Positions 22,124-34,130 are shown, counted from the first letter of the stretch. The stretch is DNA of 56,157 bases from Scytalidium lignicola (GCA_002812745.2 NCSJ02000284.1:1-56157); one strand, 5' to 3'. Numbers and translations: made by a program. Notes: generated by a model from the sequence alone, not told the origin.

Positions 22124-22854
22124 CTAACCTGACTTGTAATTATTCGCCGACAATCTTCTTCTCTGGAAATAAGTGAGCGTGAATAGCGAAGACACTAATA
22201 TGTTGATCAAGAACATCGGAATCAGGTTCCATTTCCAGCCATCCATTATTCTCAGCCAATATTGGAGGTAATGCCTGTCTCCGCGGCTGGTAACAGGCAT
22301 TGCCAGGAGCGCTTTCGTCCAGGTCTCTGGTGTCCATTTATCCTTCGGATAGGCATGGCCTTGGGTTTGAGCAGCAAGAACCTTGTCGATTGACTGTCCC
22401 TTCGTTTGGTTCGTAACAGCAAAGGTATAAGCAAGAGCGGCGAGAGTGAGCAGTGTGCAAAGGATTGTGAGGACCGTGTATCCAAGGAAAAGTGGAGAAG
22501 CCCTCCGAGTCGAGTTCTGCTATGTTTGTTAACCAAGTCCATCACCTTTTCCAGATGCAAGATTCGGATTACCCTTCTATCTTCCCGGTGCTGTAACCAG
22601 AGGACGATAGCTCCTCCGAAGCAGATAAGTACGAGTGAAGAACCTGCAGCCCCATTACTCGTATGACCCTGATTCAGCAGGAGACCGTGCGGTTTTGCGT
22701 TGATCAAGTGCGACGTGCCATCGTTCAGGAGGAAAGGATATTGATTTGCCCCCGACACATGCAAGTAGCCAACCATGCTGCTAATTAGAGCCAACTCGAT
22801 AGCCGAATCGATCATGAGCAAGCACAAGGCCAGGGCGAGCAGTAGCAGCTTCAT
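22124..22854 (-). CDS. Conserved fungal integral membrane protein, function unknown
   Basis: Exon 1 22854-22573, intron 22520-22572 (GTAATC..ATAG, branch TTAAC), exon 2 22519-22124, joined in frame, about 225 residues. Four hydrophobic segments are seen: about 1-28 (KLLLLALALCLLMIDSAI), 70-88 (GAAGSSLVLICFGGAIVLWL), 105-128 (TVLTILCTLLTLAALAYTF) and 193-212 (WNLIPMFLINILVSSLFTL). Between the last two lies a soluble loop with PKDKWTPETWTKALLAMP and RIMDGWKWN, blocks I recognise from unnamed membrane proteins of many ascomycetes. A single frame read through the intron would give a false C-terminus; the spliced form matches the family. No functional clue from neighbours. Confidence 0.75.
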
Positions 22855-24755
22855 CGTTGCGAGTCCGTTTTGACGTTGAAGGCGGACAACAACACAGGAA
22901 CTGTATAAACACCGCTGGAAAACGGTTAAAGAGAGAAAGGGAGGTTAAATCTCACTTGAGAATTTTCACCGCAATAAAGACCGCATAATCTACGTGTGCT
23001 GTGCGGATGCAGTCTATCCATTTGTCTAAGTTGGTCAGCAGCGGGGGCGTTCTAAAAGTAGTGCTATAGTAAGCGCTATAAGCATCCTTCACAGGCTCTG
23101 CCAATGGCATCCTGCTGTTGTTTGGCCAAGACTACGGCAGCTCGCAGCCAGGAGTTGCGTAAAATTACAGGTCAATAATGGATAGCAGCTGCTATAATGC
23201 AGCCCACTGCCCGCTGGACAGTCTACGTACGTGCGGCTGGGGCTTTTTCCCGATTTCTGGAAGCCGTTTGGTTTGCTGTAGCATTGATCGCCCTATTAGG
23301 ATTGTGAGATCTTCTACTGCGCCCTTTCATGGCAGGTTGCGCCTGCGCAAGCCAAGATCTCAAGTCCTCAGCCTCACTAATTAATACGGTACTTTCGCAC
23401 AACTCCGACGATCTGCATTTTCTTTGTTTGCATCCACCAAGTTACATTTCGATAGTTCGAAGCTCGGATTTTCATATTCTCATTGGTAGAGTAAGTGCGT
23501 GAGCACTGACAAAGAAATATGGTTAAATCGGAGTTGTACGGAGTACCTTCGTGTGTCGAGGTTCTAGACACTGCCCATCGCAAACGCATTCCAAACACAA
23601 CAAATGTTTACCTCCACCATTTCTCTTTTCTAAAACTTTTCCGCTTCTATAATTTCAAAAGCGCTAATATTTTTCATCATATTATCTCAAATTAAATTCA
23701 TTAGGAAACTACATAGCTACAAACTCGGCCTGCCAATACAGTCAATTAGAGTTGGAAAATGGAAACAGTTAGAATACTTTAAGCACCCCTTCACCTCAGT
23801 TTTGACGGTCGTCGGGATTTCCTCATAAAGTCCAGTATGCTACAGATATCGGCAAAGTTAAACTCGTCCAGACCTCAATTAGCGACACGCAGGATGCTTG
23901 GAAATCATGGTGACTTACGGCGTGATCTTCCAACTTATAATAAAACATCTGAGACTCCATACCATTCGTAGACCTAGCAGCTATGACACTAAATATTACA
24001 GACTATACAGATGCTATACCTAAAAGTTTACGTGCTAACTACGCTTTTAATGAACGGTGAATGGCCGAGATTAGGCAAGACAAATACCAATTTCAAAGGT
24101 ATGGTAGTATATGAGATATAAAGTAAGTAAAACTAATAATGTATTAAAAAAATTAAAATTTCTTTTCGATGGTATATGAAATATCTTCCGTATTCTCAAT
24201 ACCTAAGGAGGATCGTAAGGAGTATTACTAACAGATACTTTGTAAGTTTTCCAAATCCGACAGTGAGAATACTTCAACGCAATATATATTAACTTTTGAA
24301 CTAACTTGAGTAACCTTTACGTAGATCAAGGTGAACTGAGCGAAGATGTTCTAGCAAGCGCTGAAATGGTACGAGAAGAGAGGTACTCACTCTCGAGACA
24401 GCTGAAGACTGTCCGATATTCTCTAAAGTCTTAATAAGTCTTAGCTATCTAACTGAGAAAGGAAACGATTTCGAATTCTACCTGGCAATACACTCCTGAA
24501 ACTTAACCGCCTCCTCGTAACAAAATTTGATAGCAGTCTATTTCTTTTTACTGCTTCCTCTTCTCGATTGTCTTCATCATCCGGTCCAGGTATCCAGGAA
24601 GCTATTACATTCTACACCTTGCTCACAAGCCTTGGCTGTGTACGAGGGAAGGTTTCAGTTAGGCATTTTCTTTATAGAACTATTACATTCATGGGTTTTT
24701 AAAATTACAACAAAACTCGCTCAATACCATAACGAGTATCTAAACCCGACTTCAA
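22855..24755. other. Gene-free stretch, nothing identified
   Basis: 1.9 kb with only short frames. The part next to 22855 should hold the promoter of the membrane protein gene. No repeat family recognised. Confidence 0.35.
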
Positions 24756-26533
24756 TCATACAGTAACAGACTCATTGATATCATGAAACTGCTCTGTGTT
24801 TACTTCACCCCCGCCCGACTTTCGATGTCGGCGGTCTACAACAATGTAGACATACTTCCAGACGATGATAATTACTGCCGCAGCTGCGCAGCAGCGCCTG
24901 CGATGGTGAAACCCCTAGCATAACGAGGCGCATCTATTGAGGAGGTATTAGTGCCTTATCTGGAGAACGAGATTGTGGCTTAGGGGAGGCGTACCTTGCG
25001 AGCGGATAAGCTGACTCCCAGGGAAGTTGGCGATTTGGATGGCCATGACATACATAGCTAACGCAATGGGTCTTTTACGGTCTTCAGCCACGCTCGATAG
25101 CCAAGCAGCGTTGATAGCTTGAGCGGATCCTTGTCCTCCTTGGGTTATAATAATACCCGCTGTGAAGACAACATGTCAGCAGTCGTATTCGTCTCTATAT
25201 ACCATGCACTGAGCAGCGTACCGTAGATAAGCCACCTGTGGTCCGGCACATATGCAATCCAGAAGAGCCCGACGACACCAATGAGATATCCAAATGCGAT
25301 GTGGAAAGCACGTTCTCTTACGCGGTCGCTGTTAAAAGCGAGGGTTAAGACGACAACAAGTGAGACAGCTGATCCGACTGAGTTCATGCCGTTGGCATCG
25401 TATCGTGAGAACCCGAGCGATTGGACTATGGAGGGGGCATATGTGTTCATGGGTGTTATCATGAGCCTGAGAGATCTTTTAGCAACAATTTAATGATTCG
25501 CAGAGATATACTTACATTGACAAAAATGCAGTAACAACGTGACCGTATACTTTCCAATCCAAGAAAGTGTCTTTGATGTCCGTCAGCGTCACATTGGAAT
25601 GATAGCCGTGAGCTTTAGACGGGTCATCACGTAGCGTTCGCATAGTCAAAATTGAAGCTTGACGTTCAGTGAACATGTTGTACGAGTATCCGAAGAACGA
25701 TTTGGGCTTGGCTGCGGAGTGAGGAAGGTAGAAAAAAGCCATGACACTAGGAAAGCAGTAAGACTACCCTCTATAGCTTTTTGTCAGCAGGGACACGAGG
25801 GCATTCTCATGGAGAGCAAAAGCTTACCAATGACGAAGAGCCATTGCCACCCTTTCAAGCCATGTTTCCCATCTAGGGATATAAGTCCCAATGCCAATGG
25901 GCCAGCAATGATACCGGCAACAGCATTAGAGGACCAAAAGGCGGCAAATCGGAGGCCAAGCTCCTTGTTGGTATAGAAGCTTTTGATATAGAGAATCATA
26001 CCTGGAATATAGCCTCCTTCCAGTGCCCCAATAAAGAAACGAAGCGCCCATAGCCCATTCCTATTATGGATAAAGATTTGGGCCCAGGTGCAAGTCCCCC
26101 ACAAGAACATAGTGACGGGGAGGAAATTTTCGGATCCCAGGCGCTTGCTAATTATATTGAACGGTATTTCCGTGATAACGAATCCCAAAGTGAATAACGT
26201 CGTCGCTGTGTTCACCTGGGCTGTTTTGATCTTTATATCTGCTTCGAGGCAGCCTGTCAAGGCATTGCCTATATTGGTCCGATCGAATTGCATGAAGACA
26301 AATAGGAGGACAATGAAGGCGAGAATGGAAAAGTCGGCCTTTCGGACTGCTGCTGCTTCTTCCTTGGGGTCCCAGCTGAGCTGGGAGTCGTATCCAGGTA
26401 TGTCGAGGAGCTCGGCCGAGTCGTCAGCTGCTGAAAAGTGCTTCTCATCACTTGAGAGTCTCCCCGAGAGTGATTTCTTGTCATCGCTGCTGACAGGCGT
26501 TGTAATATTAAAGGTCGAAGTAGTGATAGCCAT
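24756..26533 (-). pseudogene. MFS anion:cation symporter (Dal5/allantoate permease type), frameshifted
   Basis: The N-terminal exon (26533-25828) is intact: SWDPKEEAAAVRKADFSI, the helix-1 block FVFMQFDRTNIGNAL and later GALEGGYIPGMILY are Dal5-family marks. Intron 25771-25827 joins VI-EGSLTAF, then a one-base loss at about 25745-25755 shifts into FFYLPHSAAKPKSFFG. Intron 25467-25515 (GTAAGT) rejoins in frame to ITPMNTYAPSIVQSLGF. Near 25150-25200 the intron to GIIITQGGQGSAQAIN fits only with an unusual donor or another shift. A last shift at about 24885-24900 breaks GFTIAGAAA from VIIIVWKYVYI. The stop is at 24756-24758. The family takes up organic anions such as ureides, vitamins or small peptides. 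Either a recent pseudogene or several base errors. Confidence 0.8.
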
Positions 26534-26788
26534 AGCTGCTGAAGATGGCTACTCGAGTACCAGGTCGATTGATGTTGAGATTAATGTCCGACTCAACGAG
26601 GTCCGCCGTCTGCAATCCACCCTCCATCGACGGGAAACCTCTCTCCATTTATGGTAGCATTATCAGTATCCTTTACTTTCACCATCTCCAGCATGAAGCA
26701 CGTTATCTTTAGGATGATAACATCTTGGACGCCTTGGGAACAGATCGAGGGAGTTTGCGATGGAGATCGCGAGTGGGAACGAGAGTTA

Positions 26789-26833
26789 GCCGCGGCATGC
26801 CGGAATGAGCTTATCGCAGGCCGCGGCATGCCG
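26789..26833. promoter_or_regulatory. Paired palindromes CGGCATGCCG upstream of Dal5-type gene
   Basis: The 14-mer GCCGCGGCATGCCG occurs twice (26789-26802 and 26820-26833), 31 bp apart start to start, about three helical turns. Each holds the perfect palindrome CGGCATGCCG, that is inverted CGG triplets with a 4-bp spacer, the kind of site bound by Zn2Cys6 dimers. It lies about 260-300 bp upstream of the transporter start. The binding role is inferred. Confidence 0.5.
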
Positions 26834-28477
26834 AGTCACCTATTGATCGCGAATCACCTCGACACAACTGCTAATCTCCTCAAAGAATTTTGATTTCGAA
26901 TTTGACTTCGAATTTCTGGAATGCTTTCCCCCGTCGGTGTACGCCGTCGGTACACGGTAGGATCATTATTGTAAATACTTCTCCCCTGCACGTCTCCTAC
27001 ACGTTGTAATACAGCTGTGTGTGGTTTCCACACATGGAACAACTGGCCCAAACCAATTGAACGTATTCATTCTACGTGGCGTGTTAGGATAATGCGCTAC
27101 CTGAATTGTTTCCGGTAGTTCGTCCGTAGGATTGCAAGAAACCTGGCTGGGTATATACAGTACAATCATGCAACATTACGAAATTAATGTGCCACGGAGC
27201 CTCGTCCCAACGTGTACAAGCTTCATACCTCTTATCATCAACAACCATAACTGTAAATAGGCTAGAGTTACCGACTTTGCAGCAGTTTAGTCGTTTATAC
27301 TATGTTCTAGTCGTTTACCGTTGACTGTTCAGGGGGAGAACGCACATTCGGGTTGTGAAACATGTCGCGGTTCCTGCAGTATCACCAACACGATGTTTTA
27401 CCCTATACCAACAAGTCACAGTGTAGGGTTACACCACAGCACTTACTTTTTCTCAGTTTCAACGTTTCAACTCTCAGCTCAGCAAACTCTATATTAGTAA
27501 GAATAACCAAAGCAATCGTCTTCTTGAAAATATACTGTTATCAACGAATGGCGCTTGAACGTGATAGGGAAGACAATTCCGCCTTGACTGGTAATACAAT
27601 ACTGGCACATAGGATAAATTAATATGCCATGATAATAAATGAGGATGCAACGAATAATGATGTTTATTGGATTACATAGATGTAGCCTCGTATGCCAGGG
27701 CTAATAGGCGACGAAATCAGGGGGAAGGAGACCTTCACATTATGGCAACACTTACCCACTGATAGAGTAACCAATGCTATTTGCTATTCTATATTATTTA
27801 CTTGGAGTTAGTAAATATAGCATTCTGATATATTCATAACTGTTTATGATCTATCAATAGAGCGATCGGGATAGAAGGCAGATATCAAACACGTGGCAAA
27901 ACTTGACGTAGGGTCACTTCACCGAAAAAGTAAGAGAATATTTGAACTGAGGCAAAAAAGCTTGCTTTCTGTCCTTAGATACGCTTCCACGGCTGTGAGA
28001 AGGTACAAACCGCTCTTTATTGGAAGAACATCATGTAAGCAGGGAGAATACCCGGACCGACCGGATTTGCTCCTCACACGGCCCCACATGACAAGAGTTC
28101 AAGCCACTCCGACGGGATCGTCGTGCCAGAGCGACTTGGCAACACTCCCCAGAAAAGAAGGTTGCACTGAAGAAGGCCTGGGGGTGGGGTCTGGGGCCCC
28201 AGGCCGACAGAGACATTTAACCAGCGATTTCCTCTTGGACCGGAAGATCGCAGAGGGAATCATTTGCCATCTTGGTGAACTCGGTCGGTGTAGTAATCAA
28301 AGTTTATTATTACATCCATAGAACACGGGTTCTTGATTGTTGAGGAACTCAGCTGTAGGATACAAATATAATCAGATTCCGCAGTTGGGCTTTCATCAGC
28401 TTTTGATGTTTCGATGTACTATTGATTTGTTATTAATTCCGTGACTGAGTGACTGCAACCTACCTTCGAAGAAGAAG
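26834..28477. other. Intergenic region between divergent transporters
   Basis: No gene recognised. A 142-codon frame at 27893-28321 has no domain and is judged chance. Near 28175-28205 an inverted repeat (listed separately) lies 270-300 bp upstream of the efflux pump. Confidence 0.4.
28175..28205. promoter_or_regulatory. Inverted repeat GGCCTGGGG/CCCCAGGCC upstream of efflux pump
   Basis: Arms GGCCTGGGG (28175-28183) and CCCCAGGCC (28197-28205) are exact reverse complements with a G-rich 13-bp spacer; the inner CTGGGGCCCCAG is itself a perfect palindrome. It could be an operator or a hairpin. Function inferred only from position. Confidence 0.35.
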
Positions 28478-30547
28478 ATGTCTAAACCAAGTGATAAACC
28501 GGAGGCGGCGATAGGAGAGAAGCCAGAGACAGTTGAGCAAGAGACAGCGCAGACATTGCCGATAACTGAGAAAGAGACGGGCGACGATACCAATACCAAC
28601 TCGCCCTCAGGCGCAAGAAATGACGCTGAGCTCGCGCTGGATCACAGCAACAATGAGGAGCCAAAGATCTCCGCATCCACACTCATGGCTGTCTTTGTTA
28701 GTTCTCATTTCATCTTCTCTTTAATATAATACCAAGTCTAAATCGCAAGTAAATTGATAATTGTATATCCACTACTGACGGCAACAGTTCATGGGTATCT
28801 CCTACGTAGCCTGTATCTCGTGTGGCCTCGTTATGCCTGCCGGAATTGTATCGCAGATTGGAACAGCTCTAGGGGATATGGATAACATTGTATGGATTCC
28901 CGGAAGCTGGGGAGTGGCCTCAGCCGTGTCATTTTCCATTGCCGGTCGTTTCAGTGATATCTTTGGTCGACGATATGTGTTGATTTCGGGGCAGCTGTTC
29001 ACCCTCATCGGTTCGGTAGGCTTAACTTGGCCCCTTTGACCCTTTGTTTTCTAGTATCGAGGAGGGGCTAATCTTCTGTTTTACTCCTAGATTGTGGCAA
29101 GTACAGCGCATAAGACTACTATCGTTGCTGCAGGTTCGACAATTATTGGATTCGGGGCTGGCGTTATATTTGTTTCGTATCCCGGCATCTCCGAGTTGCT
29201 TCCTAACAAATACCGGTGAGTAACGCCGATGTTTAACGTTCTTCGAAGTCTTTTCGACTGACCGAATCTAGTGGCATAGGGGTCGGATGGACAGAGTTCT
29301 GCATCACCGTACCTTGGGCCGGCTTGGGTACTCTCATTGCTCAACTCTTTGTCGTCCATGCGACTTGGCGTTGGGTATATTATATCGGCATCATCTACGC
29401 AGCTCTCTCGGTCACAGGAACAGCGATTTTCTACTTTCCTCCGTCGCGACCTCGCAATGACTGGGATAAGTCTCGTTGGCAAGAATTTAAAGAATTAGAT
29501 TTCATAGGTCTTCTTTTATTCTCCTCCGGATTAACTATCTTTTTAGTGGGAATTACCTATCTAGGAAAGGCCGACTACTCGGTCGCCCTAGTTGCTTCCA
29601 CTATCATCATCGGAGCATTTCTCTTCGCCGGTTGCCTCCTCTATGACTTTACGATCCCTAAGGACCCTATATTTCCATATCGCCTATTCACCATGTACCG
29701 TGAATTTACCGTACATCTGGTTATTCTATTCGTTGCTGGCATGATCTGGCAAGCTATCACAACCCTCGGCCCCCAGGCGACCCTGTACATGTTCACCAAT
29801 GATCCTATTCGAATTGGTGTACTACAGATCCCCAATAATATCTCTGGTCTGCTTGGAGGATGGATAATGCCATCGTTGGTTCATAAGATTAAGCACGTCC
29901 GCGAACAGATCCTCTTTGCACTGCTCATTGAGACTGTCTTTACTGCGTGTTATGCAGCAGCTGTCCCTGACCACGAGATAGCTTGGTCTGTCTTACAACT
30001 ATTTGGCCAGTGCTGCTTCACTTGGGTGACCCTACTTGCCTACGTTGCATCAGGCCTATTTGTTCCACACGAAGATCTTGGTGTGTCTGCTGGTCTGATT
30101 GGCACCTTCCGCAGTGCTGGCAATAGTGTTGGAAATGCCATCTTCTCCACTATCTTGACTTCTGTGGTAAACAAGCAGATGCCTAAACGCGTTGCTCAAG
30201 CTGCGATTGAGAATGGATTCCCTGCTTCTCAGATCCCCGAACTCATTCCTGCCGTGGTAGAGAATGCGGTAGGGGTACCAGGTGCCTTTTCCTCGATCTC
30301 GCAAGCAACCCCAGCAGTAATCGCGGCGACCTCTACAGCTTTCAAGCATGCTTATGCATATGCATTCCAGAGGGTATTTTATTCGACTATTCCTTTTGGC
30401 GTCATAGCTTTAGTGGCCGCATGGTATGTCAGAGACCCGAGTCCGTTGCTGAATAATGATGTAGCTGTACACCAGGAGAAAGAGGTGCTTGCGAGAGAGC
30501 GGAAAGTAGCTGTGGATAAGCATGCTCAGGAGGCACTTACGGTATAA
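28478..30547 (+). CDS. MFS efflux pump, TRI12/DHA14 type
   Basis: Exons 28478-28696, 28788-29015, 29091-29215 and 29272-30547; introns of 91, 75 and 56 bp (GTTAGT, GTAGGC, GTGAGT) all keep frame, giving about 615 residues. The N-terminus is a hydrophilic Glu/Thr-rich tail of about 70 residues. The membrane part has FMGISYVACISCGLVMPAG, the loop motif GRFSDIFGRRYVL, the mid-block GIGVGWTEFCITVPWAGLG, and GTFRSAGNSVGNAIFSTIL in the second half, as in fungal TRI12-type toxin and drug exporters with fourteen helices. It probably exports small hydrophobic compounds from the plasma membrane. No biosynthetic genes are nearby, so its substrate is unknown. Appears intact. Confidence 0.9.
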
Positions 30548-30977
30548 TTAAAGTGTTCATGGTGACGATTAAAAATTTATGTGTACTTAGTGAGATACTT
30601 TGAACCTTGGGAATAGGATATGTATGGGGCTTCGATAATTTTCGTGTTGAAATCGAATGGGAAAATGAATATGCATCTAATATAATGTATATTGTACCTT
30701 CTACTTTAGTTTAATTTGACATATCCCCTTCTTTCAAACTTTGAGTGGTGTATGACAGTAGAGACCCATAGAGCCTCGTTATATACGGAATAAACTCGCC
30801 TGATGGCGATTAACATATAAACACCACACCATACAAAGTCAAAATAATTACTGTAATCACAAGTAATTTTTGTTTAACATTATTATAACGGACCCTGGAT
30901 CCTTCGTACTTGATTATACAATTNAAAAAAAGAGAAAAGGAAGCCACTTGGAGGAAATTAATGGAGTATGGGAAGGT
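30548..30977. other. Intergenic, nothing recognised
   Basis: 3' region of the efflux pump and an AT-rich gap with one N (about 30925). No gene. Confidence 0.4.
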
Positions 30978-32051
30978 TTAATTAGGCAATACTGACAAAG
31001 CTAAATGATCAATTGTCGATAGTGTTGGAACTATCTCGACTACCACGCCTGGCCAGGTAGAATTAAAGCTACCACCGAAGAACCCATAAAAGAGCGCAAA
31101 AATACAGAAAATTGCAGCAGAGTTGGAGATTCCCCAAAGAAAGGCAATAGACAGGGTCACACCAACTGTGCAGAGCAGAATGACGCCGGTGACATGCCAG
31201 CGATCAACGAGAAATCCTATCACAAGGCAACCGAAAAAATTACTAGTATTGATCAGGAAGACATTAACAATGATGATAGTCCTGCTAAGACCTAACGACT
31301 GGGCATACGATAGTAAGAAGATCCCAAGAAGGAAGTATTTTAAACCGTGTAGTAGATTACTAACTTGAAGTAGTAAAAATGGTATTGACATAGTAAATCC
31401 AAGGTTAATTCTGCAAAAACAAGACTCTGTGAATACAAGTTCTTGTAGTTTTATAAAATGAATCAGAGGAATAGCTGAGATAATAATAATTACTCATATA
31501 TAAAAGGTAATACAAAAGGAGAAATTCTTAAGAGATTAGATTATAAAGAAAAGGACGCTTATCCTTGAAAAGCTGATGTTACCTTATAAAATACCAAAAG
31601 TCAAACCTTTCCTTCGTATGAACTATTGATGAAGAAAAATTATAGTTAGATAAGACATCATGCTTGGGCTACCTGTGTATAAAACTTCTTAGGTAAGGAT
31701 AAGTTATTATACACTTATTACAAAGGAAACAATAGTAAGAGACAATGATGAAATTAATAATCCGCTGATGAACTTTCGATTATGCTACGGTTATTAAAGG
31801 AGGTTGAGTGGTGAACTAAGATACATGATTCCAAAAGCGATGGTTCTAATAATAGTAATACTTGATCGATTGCTTTTTAACTCCGTACTCTTAATATAAT
31901 AATCTCGGAAGACTCCAAAGCAGAAAGGGAGTGACCAAACAAGTCCTTCTAGGACGCAACAGTTGGCAAGCATTAACCATGCATCTTTTCCCCCATCAGT
32001 TGGTGGCAAAGAGAATTCTTGTATATGAGGATTATCTTCATCAGATCGCAC
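30978..32051 (-). pseudogene. MFS monocarboxylate/riboflavin-type transporter, RIP-damaged in the middle
   Basis: The ATG at 32051 opens an 85-codon frame with LPPTDGGKDAWLMLANCCVLEG, the helix-1 block of MCT-like fungal transporters, and GIMYLSSPL. Between about 31790 and 31392 the same protein can be followed only through stops: EVLYT, then WFIRRKGLAFG seen as a broken block with TAA and TAG where Gln or Trp codons stood. From 31391 to 30978 the frame is open again (SYAQSLGLSRTIIIVNVFLI, FFGCLVIGFLVDRWHVTG). The damage is a patch of C-to-T/G-to-A change about 400 bp long, next to the Tc1 element at 32.5 kb. Function is lost. Family members import monocarboxylates or riboflavin. Confidence 0.75.
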
Positions 32052-32522
32052 TGGATTATCAGCTAGGACAATCTGGACTTCTTAATCAATATCGTTCATC
32101 GTGATAAGGACCACGCAAATGTGATGGGGGTAAAAACTAGCTGAAGACTGGGAGAATTACTTGGATGTATAAATAATGTTTAACCATAAAGTTTTTAATT
32201 TAAAATGAGTTATAGTCCGTCGCGGGAGACCATTTTGCGTATTGACACCGTTGGCAAACCGTTCTTTGTGGAACTAATAGCTCCAGCCACCCATAAAGCA
32301 CTAATGACTATAATTACAACGATAATAATAGCATACTAGTGATGTGGTACGGTATGGGCCAATAAGCGATGTGTACAGGGACAGTGTACTGGTCCGACAT
32401 CTGAAATTAGGGGGTTAGATTACAGGTCTACAAACGGGGGAGTGTTGCACGTCCATAAGTGCCGATACATAATACCATCCTGATTCCATTTGTATGCCTT
32501 GAAAGTTGTAGCTTGCACGGTA
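32052..32522. other. Intergenic between transporter remnant and Tc1 element
   Basis: No gene or repeat recognised. Part of it was the promoter of the dead transporter. Confidence 0.4.
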
Positions 32523-33906
32523 CAGTATGTGGCCACTTGTCTGAGTGAACGGCCCTTTTTGCGAATTTATCAATGTTACCCCACCACTTTCGAATTGCAA
32601 TTACTCAACCAATTCAAATTCAATTGCAAAATAGATTATAGTTATAGATTCAGCACACGCTAAGGTATATGTAACAATTATTTGAGCTTATCCAAACTTC
32701 GTTTAGTACTTGGTATACTACCCTCTAGCCTTAATGACTGCATCTACTTGGTTTTGCATAACATTAACTAAATGGTTTAATAACTCCACTTCTAGAAGTT
32801 CCCATGCCTCATTTGCAGCTTTAATCAAGAGATCTTTAGTCTTAGCATTATCCTTTAAATACTTAAGTTTAGAGTATAGCTTAATAATTTTAGTTTTGAG
32901 TAGCTTCTAAAGGTTTTTAATGAGATTAAGATCAAGTGAATAAGGTAACTAATCCTCCATTGTAATACTTATATCTTCAAACTAATTCTGGATTATATAA
33001 GCTATATAGATAAGTACATTATCTTATATGAATATAAAATCCTTATTAAGTACTGTAAGTAAATACTCTTTAAGTACTTTAAGATACTGTTTTGCTATTA
33101 CTCCTTCATATACTAAATTAAAGTCATCTTTTATATATATTAAACTTGATTAATAATTATAGTTAAAATAAGCTTAAAACATAATTATCTTTTCTTATAT
33201 AATTTATACTTAAATTGCTTATTGTTTTAAAGCTTTACCTATTTAACTAGTTAAATAATTATAATTTAAAATGTAATATAAGATTTACCTTTTTTATAAT
33301 AAACAAAGTCTTATTTACCTCCTTTCTCATGTTTAATTAAGTATTTATCTAAGAATCTCCAACGTCTTTACCATCCTAAACCTCTTCTAGTGTTCCTCAA
33401 AGCTTATTCTAGCCTTTTAACAGTATACTCAGGTATAAGGAATAATCTTTTTGCATATCTCCATTTTTGTATACTAGATTTCTTCAAAAATCGATAAATA
33501 GTTTTCNTTTTTAACTTTGTTGTTGAGTTCATGAGCTAATTAAGTTGTAATAATCTTAGGAGTTATAACTATAATTTTAAATATTCATCTTTGGTCATGG
33601 ATAATTAAAAAGGATGCTTTTCCACAGTGTAGTCAAGAGATGCAGGAGACCTGGTCTGGAGCCCTTTCAAGGACAGAACGTATAGTTGAGTTTGCATAGC
33701 CTTCAGTATGTGCAATATTGGATATTTTAACTCCACTAGCTCAAGCTCCAACAATTCGAGACCTAGCATTAGGGGATAACTCTCCTAATGGTAGTCTAGG
33801 GGTTCCTGGTAGTCGTGGCATCGTTTTGTATAGAAAGATGGGTGGGGGAGGATGTCGCGTAAAACGCGAAAACGCGCTTTTCACTCAGACAAGTGTCCAC
33901 CCACTG
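32523..33906 (-). mobile_element. Tc1/mariner element with terminal inverted repeats and TA duplication
   Basis: A 1384-bp element flanked by TA (32521-32522 and 33907-33908). Left end begins CAGTATGTGG, right end read inward begins CAGTGGGTGG; both continue with CACTTGTCTGAGTGAA, about 27 of 31 positions matching. A single transposase gene on the minus strand fills it. Full length but inactive because the transposase is mutated. The ends are nearly unmutated while the middle is heavily AT-shifted. Confidence 0.88.
32703..33821 (-). pseudogene. Tc1-type DDE transposase, RIP-mutated
   Basis: The ATG at 33821 opens an N-terminal helix-turn-helix (ELSPNARSRIVGA, then a stop, VKISNIAHTEGYANSTIRSV). 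After a badly mutated middle, the catalytic core is visible: KTIYRFLKKSSIQKWRYAKR with an N in front, HEKGGK, then the second catalytic Asp in DNVLIY and LPYSLDLNLIKNL before the C-terminal EAWELLEVELLNHLV and the family end YTKY. The catalytic Glu of the PIENLW-type block is Lys here and the following Trp is a stop, both explained by G-to-A changes. About 370 codons long, a normal length. Cannot be active. Confidence 0.85.
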
Positions 33907-33908
33907 TA

Positions 33909-34130
33909 CGTACATGAGGGGAAACTTATCGCGATGCACTTATTGCGCGATTTACGGGCGATTTCACATTCGCTTGGCATGTGTATGGGATAAGTGGTCA
34001 CGTGTGGGGCTAACGATTTCACTGTAGCATCTCGTAGTTCATCGGATGGCTCCATCAATCCGATGCTATCTTCATTCCGGCATATGAAATCGATTGGCCC
34101 ATTAACGAGCTACTTGTGTATGACAACAGG
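33909..34130. other. Upstream region of Zn2Cys6 gene
   Basis: Short GC-balanced promoter between the Tc1 element and the regulator gene. The Tc1 insertion lies only about 220 bp before the gene's start codon and may have displaced promoter sequence. Confidence 0.4.

Noticed and set aside
27893..28321. 142-codon frame
   Set aside because: No domain, basic and Pro/Gly-rich composition, overlaps a GC-rich inverted repeat. Judged a chance frame.
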